Source: a virus
Length of the DNA stretch: 24,762 nt
Strand: one strand, 5' to 3'
Virus record (IMG/VR): IMGVR_UViG_3300008267_000346
Span: 1-24,762 of that record
A program made the position numbers and the translations under genes. Positions 21,032 through 24,762 of the stretch are shown here, piece by piece; position 1 is the stretch's first letter; each line of letters begins with the position of its first letter. Under the pieces are notes generated by a model. The model made no database searches. It was not told the origin of the DNA and saw only the letters and a program-made list of their open reading frames with translations.

Positions 21032-23074
21032 CAAAGCGTTCGGCGTCATTGTAGGCGTTGGAGTGTTGGTCGGAGTTACCGTTGAGGTTGGGGTTATGGT
21101 GGGGGTCGGGGTTTCTGTTGGAGTTACACTAGGAGTGACTGTATTTGTTGGACTTATAGTCGGAGTTACCGTAGAAGTCGGAGTTTCTGTGGGAGTATTT
21201 GTTGGCGTTACGCTTGATGTTACAGTTGGTGTTGGGGTTTCAGTTGGCGTAACGCTTGGAGTCACGGTTGGCGTGGGTGTTTCAGTTGGCGTAACGCTTG
21301 GAGTAATAGAAGGTGTAACGCTTGGAGTCACGGTTGGCGTGGGTGTTTCAGTTGGCGTCACACTTGGAGTGTTTGTTGGAGTAACTGTTTGAGTCGGTGT
21401 AATTGTTGGAGTAACGCTTGATGTTACAGTTGGTGTGGGTGTTTCAGTTGGCGTTATACTTGGTGTCACGGTTTGTGTTGGCGTTAATGTCGGTGTTTCC
21501 GTTGGAGTTACGCTTGGTGTGACCGTTGGGGTTGGCGTTACACTCGAAGTAATTGTTGGCGTAATGCTTGGCGTTATAGTCGGAGTTGGAGTCTCCGTAG
21601 GAGTGAGTGTCGGTGTAGAGGTTTGTGTGATACTGGGCGTTACGGTTGGTGTAATAGTCGGAGTAGGTGTTTCGGTTGGCGTAACGCTTGGAGTAACAGT
21701 TGATGTTGGGGTTTGTGTTGGGGTAATACTTGGTGTTATTGTCGGAGTGACAGTAGGGGTTACTGTTTGCGTTGGTGTAATTGTGGGAGTCGTGCTTGGC
21801 GTTACACTGGGCGTTGTTGTCGGAGTAGATGTTGCCGTTGGAGTGGGGCTTTCGGTTGGGGTAATTGAAGGTGTAACAGTTGTAGTAACCGTAGGAGTCA
21901 CGCTTGTTGTTACTGTTGGAGTAGGGGTTACGGTAGATGTTGGAGTTTCTGTTGGTGTTATGCTCGGAGTAATTGTTGGCGTAACAGTCGATGTGGGAGT
22001 GATAGTTGGTGTAACGGTTGGCGTTGTTGTCGGAGTGATGCTCGATGTGGGGGTTACCGTTGGTGTTGTTGTCGGTGTGGTTGTGGGTGTAGTTGTTGGG
22101 GTGGGAGTTTCAGTGGGAGTAACGGAAGGTGTGACGCTTGAAGTAACAGTTGGCGTTGGTGTCTCAGTTGGAGTGACTGAAGAAGTCACAGTTGGGGTAA
22201 CGGTGGGTGTAACAGTAGAAGTTGGTGTAATTGTGGGGGTTGCGGAGGGGGTATTGGTTGGAGTAACGCTAGGTGTTATAGTGGGTGTAACTGTTGGCGT
22301 ATTTGTTGGAGTGACTGTTGGGGTCGAAGTCTGAGTTGGTGTAATTGAGGGGGTTACGGTTGGAGTAACGCTCGTTGTAACTGTAGGTGTTGGTGTTTCA
22401 GTTGGAGTTATCGAAGTAGTCGGGGTTGGAGTGACGGAAGATGTGGGTGTAACGGTCTGAGTGGGCGTGGATGTTGGTGTTTCAGTTGGCGTTGTTGTTG
22501 GAGTTACTGTATTTGTCGGCGTGACAGTTGGGGTAATTGTCGGGGTCGTGGTTGGAGTTAAAGTCGATGTTGGGGTTGTTGTGGGAGTGAGGGTTGGGGT
22601 AACTGAACTGGTCGGAGTTGTGGTTGGGGTTATAGTGGGCGTGATTGTAGGAGTTACGCTATTGGTTGGAGTGATCGTTGGAGTTGTGGTTGGGGTAACG
22701 GTATTGGTCGGTGTTAATGTGGGTGTTGGTGTTGCGGTTCTTGTTGGCGTTACAGTAGGAGTTACACTATTTGTCGGAGTAACTGTATTTGTCGGAGTGA
22801 CGGTCGGTGTCGGCGTTGGTGTTGGTGGAATTACCAATACTGCACTCAATGAACCATTTATAACTTCCAACGAATAAACTCCACCATAAGAATTCGTTAA
22901 CAGAATGTTGTTGGGATTAAAATCTCCAACAACGGATAAAGATGCGAAATATGTGGAAGATCCTGAAACAGAATTGTTAAAACAAGAATCTACCAGATCA
23001 CGGTAATCCGTCTGATCTGGTAGATCTCCATTTTCAAATCTTGTTTTTAAAAAATCGCTACTTTGGTTCGCCAC
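20303..23074 (-). CDS. Large tail fibre with about 600-residue Thr-Pro repeat and LamG-like tip
   Basis: A 923-residue modular fibre. Residues 1-82 are the fibre-base module (FENGDLPDQTDYRDLVDSC). Residues 83-678 are an almost unbroken TPTx repeat in which every second residue is mostly Thr (sometimes Ser), with Pro and a variable residue (V, I, N, S, E, L, Q) filling the others; no aromatic or basic residue is apparent apart from one early Arg. This resembles mucin and cellulosome linkers: extended, stiff, and rich in possible O-glycosylation sites. From W682 comes a LamG-like beta-sandwich (FWYDASDSSTI, later GYIAEMVAFSDN and EGYLAWKWGL). The start is GTG, with the late-promoter motif 5 nt upstream. 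The glycan operon lies immediately downstream on the same strand. Confidence 0.85.
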   Translation of the reverse strand: MANQSSDFLKTRFENGDLPDQTDYRDLVDSCFNNSVSGSSTYFASLSVVGDFNPNNILLTNSYGGVYSLEVINGSLSAVLVIPPTPTPTPTVTPTNTVTPTNSVTPTVTPTRTATPTPTLTPTNTVTPTTTPTITPTNSVTPTITPTITPTTTPTSSVTPTLTPTTTPTSTLTPTTTPTITPTVTPTNTVTPTTTPTETPTSTPTQTVTPTSSVTPTPTTSITPTETPTPTVTTSVTPTVTPSITPTQTSTPTVTPTNTPTVTPTITPSVTPTNTPSATPTITPTSTVTPTVTPTVTSSVTPTETPTPTVTSSVTPSVTPTETPTPTTTPTTTPTTTPTVTPTSSITPTTTPTVTPTITPTSTVTPTITPSITPTETPTSTVTPTPTVTTSVTPTVTTTVTPSITPTESPTPTATSTPTTTPSVTPSTTPTITPTQTVTPTVTPTITPSITPTQTPTSTVTPSVTPTETPTPTITPTVTPSITQTSTPTLTPTETPTPTITPSITPTITSSVTPTPTVTPSVTPTETPTLTPTQTVTPSITPTETPTPTVTSSVTPTITPTQTVTPTNTPSVTPTETPTPTVTPSVTPSITPSVTPTETPTPTVTPSVTPTETPTPTVTSSVTPTNTPTETPTSTVTPTISPTNTVTPSVTPTETPTPTITPTSTVTPTNTPTPTMTPNALWEPSQISTVFWYDASDSSTITSSGSQATQVLDKSGNIHTLTVKSGQSGPLTGTRTLNGLNVLEWTGNNCLENASFTYNQSATPLNVAIILQIDGGTAQHFILAGTTTTTAGTRMSMRLAADNAWEILGGSNTGVNQSMQAGTAATRGQPYLILPKYNGSTSAWRINGTQTNTGNIGTNSYTTLQLGHNETEASDLDGYIAEMVAFSDNTNQQIVEGYLAWKWGLVSSLPSGHPYKNDPPRTA
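21041..22828 (-). repeat. 1.8-kb Thr-Pro coding repeat
   Basis: A degenerate 12-nt tandem repeat encoding TPTx units, with higher-order blocks such as TPTETPTPTVTPSV recurring. All four Thr codons and all four Pro codons are mixed throughout, so the protein period is far more regular than the DNA. Long open frames on the plus strand here (Val-Gly repeats) are a by-product. Confidence 0.9.
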
Positions 23075-23077
23075 TTT

Positions 23078-23086
23078 ATTATTTAG
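23078..23086 (-). promoter_or_regulatory. Late-promoter motif CTAAATAAT for the large fibre
   Basis: On the minus strand TAAATA ends exactly 5 nt before the GTG at 23074, supporting that start. Confidence 0.7.
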
Positions 23087-23106
23087 GGCGAGCGGAGAAA
23101 AATCAC

Positions 23107-24180
23107 TCAGGCATATAATGTTTTTCCAAGAGTTGACACATTCGCAACTCCGTCATTGATCATAACAGTCTCAACTCCAAATGTGTTATCTTCTCCCAGA
23201 GAAACGATACCAAATGCATTTTGCCAATTTGGGGTCGCGGCATAGAGTGCGGACAATTTGCAAAGACATCCCATTTCATATGCATAAATTTGCTTGTCTT
23301 TTCTTTTTCCAATGGATGGAATTCTTTGGGCAGTAAATCCAACCCTGTGGGTGTGTCCCATGATGGAACTTTGATAATATTTTTCAAGTGTTCCTCTGGC
23401 GGATTGACCACCGTGTTTTCTCACAACATCTCCATGAAGAACAACAAGATCATCATTGAGTTCGACATAATCCGCCATTTGAATTTTGTCCTTGAAATCG
23501 CCAAGGAAAATATTCTCGTAGCTCAATGTGTATTTGATTTCTGGAAGGCATATCAGTTCTCCGATTCTTTCGCTCAAATAACGCCACCAGCGGCCAAATG
23601 TGGAGTCTCCGCTATGGTTTCCGTGGATTTCAATAATTTCAGCACCTTCGGAAACTTCCATGAGAGAATAGAGAAATTCGTGATATGCGATTCTTTCATC
23701 CAAAAGATTGAATTGTTTGCGAATGTCTTTTGGATATCTGGAAATGGCAAGCATGTCCAAGGAATCACCATTAATAACAATAGTTTTTGGTTTTAGCTCA
23801 TCAATAACAGCAAATGCGATATCGATGGATTTTTGACAGTGCATTGGAAAGTGCAAGTCATTCATGATAACTGCAAAATCGTTCAATCCACTCTTTGGAG
23901 TATTAATCTTTGGTGCTTTTAGATTGATCGGTGCAAGTTGTTCCAAAAATACCTGAACATCGAAATTCTTTTTATCAAGTGATTGTCGGCCTTGAAAGGT
24001 TGTTAGGTTTTCATTTTTATGTGCAATTGGACCATCACTCCTTTTGCGATCATTGAACCAATCCCAAACCGTGGACTTGGGGAGGAGCAATACATTTGCC
24101 GCTTCTGCGACTGAATAACCTTTTTGTTTCATCTGAAGAGCTTTTTGCTTCAGATCGATTCGGGATTTTGGATTTATCAT
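23107..24180 (-). CDS. HTH-metallophosphoesterase
   Basis: The 357-residue protein joins an N-terminal helix-turn-helix (residues 20-45, GYSVAEAANVLLLPKSTVWD) to a calcineurin-like phosphoesterase. All the metal-binding motifs are present in order: D108-x-H110 (NDLHFP), GDSLD (138-142), GNH (187-189), LHGD (248-251) and GHTH (275-278). The family cleaves phosphodiesters or phosphomonoesters, and the DNA-binding domain suggests a nucleic-acid substrate such as a DNA end. It is not a structural protein and lacks the late-promoter motif; a sigma70-like promoter lies upstream instead, so it may be expressed at another time. Gap to the fibre gene: 32 nt. Confidence 0.88.
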   Translation of the reverse strand: MINPKSRIDLKQKALQMKQKGYSVAEAANVLLLPKSTVWDWFNDRKRSDGPIAHKNENLTTFQGRQSLDKKNFDVQVFLEQLAPINLKAPKINTPKSGLNDFAVIMNDLHFPMHCQKSIDIAFAVIDELKPKTIVINGDSLDMLAISRYPKDIRKQFNLLDERIAYHEFLYSLMEVSEGAEIIEIHGNHSGDSTFGRWWRYLSERIGELICLPEIKYTLSYENIFLGDFKDKIQMADYVELNDDLVVLHGDVVRKHGGQSARGTLEKYYQSSIMGHTHRVGFTAQRIPSIGKRKDKQIYAYEMGCLCKLSALYAATPNWQNAFGIVSLGEDNTFGVETVMINDGVANVSTLGKTLYA

Positions 24181-24192
24181 ATGAATGATGTT

Positions 24193-24282
24193 TTAGATAT
24201 TAACAGGAAATCTAGGCATGTCAATGTCTTTTTTCAAATAGTGCATCCGAGATGCCCCGCCAACCCTACCCCTATTTGTAAT
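24193..24282 (-). other. Possible tiny coding region with strong ribosome-binding site
   Basis: AGAAGGAG (24287-24294, minus strand) is the strongest Shine-Dalgarno sequence seen here, but no ATG follows at the usual distance. An open frame follows, with a possible ATT start at 24282 and an internal ATG at 24246, ending at TAA 24193-24195. From the ATG the peptide would be MHYLKKDIDMPRFPVNI. It is locally GC-rich. It could be a tiny gene, a decayed gene end, or chance. Confidence 0.25.
24197..24224 (-). promoter_or_regulatory. Possible sigma70-like promoter for the metallophosphoesterase gene
   Basis: On the minus strand TTGACA (24219-24224) and TAATAT (24197-24202) are separated by 16 nt, the -10 box ending 16 nt before the ATG. 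The -35 is a perfect consensus and the -10 matches 4 of 6. It overlaps the tiny open frame described above. Confidence 0.4.
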
Positions 24283-24299
24283 TATACTCCTTCTAAATT

Positions 24300-24762
24300 T
24301 TAGTAATAAATTCTTTCTCTCACGTTATTTACTGGTTCGTCGTATCTTTTTTTATTTTCAGTTCTAGTGCCTCTAACCATATAAACAATAATTGTGTCAA
24401 CGATTTCCAAAAGAACTGCCAAAAGAAAACAAATGAGAGCGGTAATTTCTCCTTTTAACAATGCACCAAAAGATAATTGAATAACATTATCTGATTCAAA
24501 TTTTATATATTTCGGTTCCACATTGAGTTTGGAAGAAACGATATTGATTGAATTGTTTAACTTTACAGAGACATCAGCAAGTTCAATGAAACTTTTCGCC
24601 TTGTTGACTTCAAATATCAAACCATCCTCACCTAAAAGTCCATCGATTGATTTAATGCCTTGGTCAATGGATTGTTTTTTTGTTTCGTATTCTTTTTTGA
24701 CTTTCTCAAGTTCTTTTTCATGATTTTGTCTGAGTGTGTTTTTTTCCAATTCAGAAGAAGAT
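24300..24762 (-). CDS. Coiled-coil membrane protein (5' end probably outside window)
   Basis: Not recognised. The frame stays open to the window edge; a TTG at 24749 is possible as a start, but the codons before it (reading Ser-Ser-Ser-Glu) are also open, so this is likely the C-terminal part of a longer protein. Counting from the TTG, residues 1-32 are a charged helix or coiled coil, 45-80 another helical region, and 100-127 a strong hydrophobic segment (ITALICFLLAVLLEIVDTII), followed by a basic, Arg-rich tail ending RERIYY. The plan, coiled coil followed by membrane anchor near the C terminus, resembles some uncharacterised bacterial membrane families. Its relation to the phage genes is unclear. 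Confidence 0.62.
   Translation of the reverse strand, partial: SSSELEKNTLRQNHEKELEKVKKEYETKKQSIDQGIKSIDGLLGEDGLIFEVNKAKSFIELADVSVKLNNSINIVSSKLNVEPKYIKFESDNVIQLSFGALLKGEITALICFLLAVLLEIVDTIIVYMVRGTRTENKKRYDEPVNNVRERIYY

Noticed and set aside
21063-22877. Three long plus-strand open frames of Val-Gly repeats
   Set aside because: They are the reverse complement of the Thr-Pro repeat (GTN/GGN from ACN/CCN codons) and have no starts, binding sites or non-repeat domains of their own.
24243-24255. Hairpin GCATC-CGA-GATGC as terminator of the right-edge gene
   Set aside because: Stem of only 5 bp with no T-run after it on the minus strand.
1-24762. tRNA genes, CRISPR arrays, insertion sequences, attachment sites
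   Set aside because: I saw no cloverleaf, spaced direct repeats, transposase or integrase.

Overview
The window looks like part of the late region of a low-GC, T4-type contractile-tailed phage (or a prophage or metagenomic contig of one). The evidence is a T4 gp23-like major capsid protein, which runs off the left edge, preceded by a gp22-like scaffold, a gp5-like baseplate spike with an N-terminal OB-fold, tail-fibre and tail-fibre-assembly genes, and repeated copies of a T4-like late promoter (TATAAATA-type). No host gene, tRNA, rRNA, integrase or CRISPR array is visible, and the host cannot be named from the sequence.

Layout. (1) 1-4260, minus strand: head genes. They are the capsid protein, the scaffold, and three Pro/Gln/Ala-rich proteins, two of which share a C-terminal helical motif. 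(2) 4293-4718, plus: a small Nudix hydrolase with its own late promoter. (3) 4701-10094, minus: a virion-type protein with a histone-like Lys/Ala tail, a flavodoxin-like FMN reductase, the gp5-like spike, and a protein with a degenerate 3D (lytic-enzyme-like) domain. The last three overlap by 4 nt each. (4) 10135-11416, minus: tail-fibre assembly chaperone, fibre-tip protein with a gp53-like C-terminal domain, and a ferritin-like small protein. (5) 11451-12851, plus: a fibre with a short Thr-Pro linker and a C-terminal LamG-like domain. (6) 12969-13877, plus: a zinc-finger protein and an HNH endonuclease. (7) 13874-20003, minus: seven overlapping genes for glycan synthesis and decoration (GT60-like polypeptide GlcNAc transferase, DUF6165-like protein, GT-A glycosyltransferase, sulfotransferase, two methyltransferases, two-domain glycosyltransferase). 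(8) 20034-23074, minus: a small fibre-base module and a 923-residue fibre with about 600 residues of Thr-Pro repeat and the same C-terminal LamG-like domain. (9) 23107-24762, minus: an HTH-metallophosphoesterase and a membrane protein cut by the right edge.

How they may work together. The most interesting reading is a phage mucin-type glycoprotein system. Two Thr-Pro-repeat fibres flank an operon whose first gene resembles enzymes that attach GlcNAc to Thr or hydroxyproline of proteins, followed by enzymes that could extend, sulfate and methylate the sugar. This is inference from context.

A second theme is expression. In nine clear cases TAAATA ends exactly 5 nt before an ATG or GTG start codon, which, if it acts like the T4 late promoter, predicts leaderless late mRNAs. 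A third theme is packaging. Several proteins, including the flavin reductase and the Nudix enzyme, begin with a short extension ending in [IL]-x-E-[SA], like T4 capsid-targeting leaders that are cut by the prohead protease.
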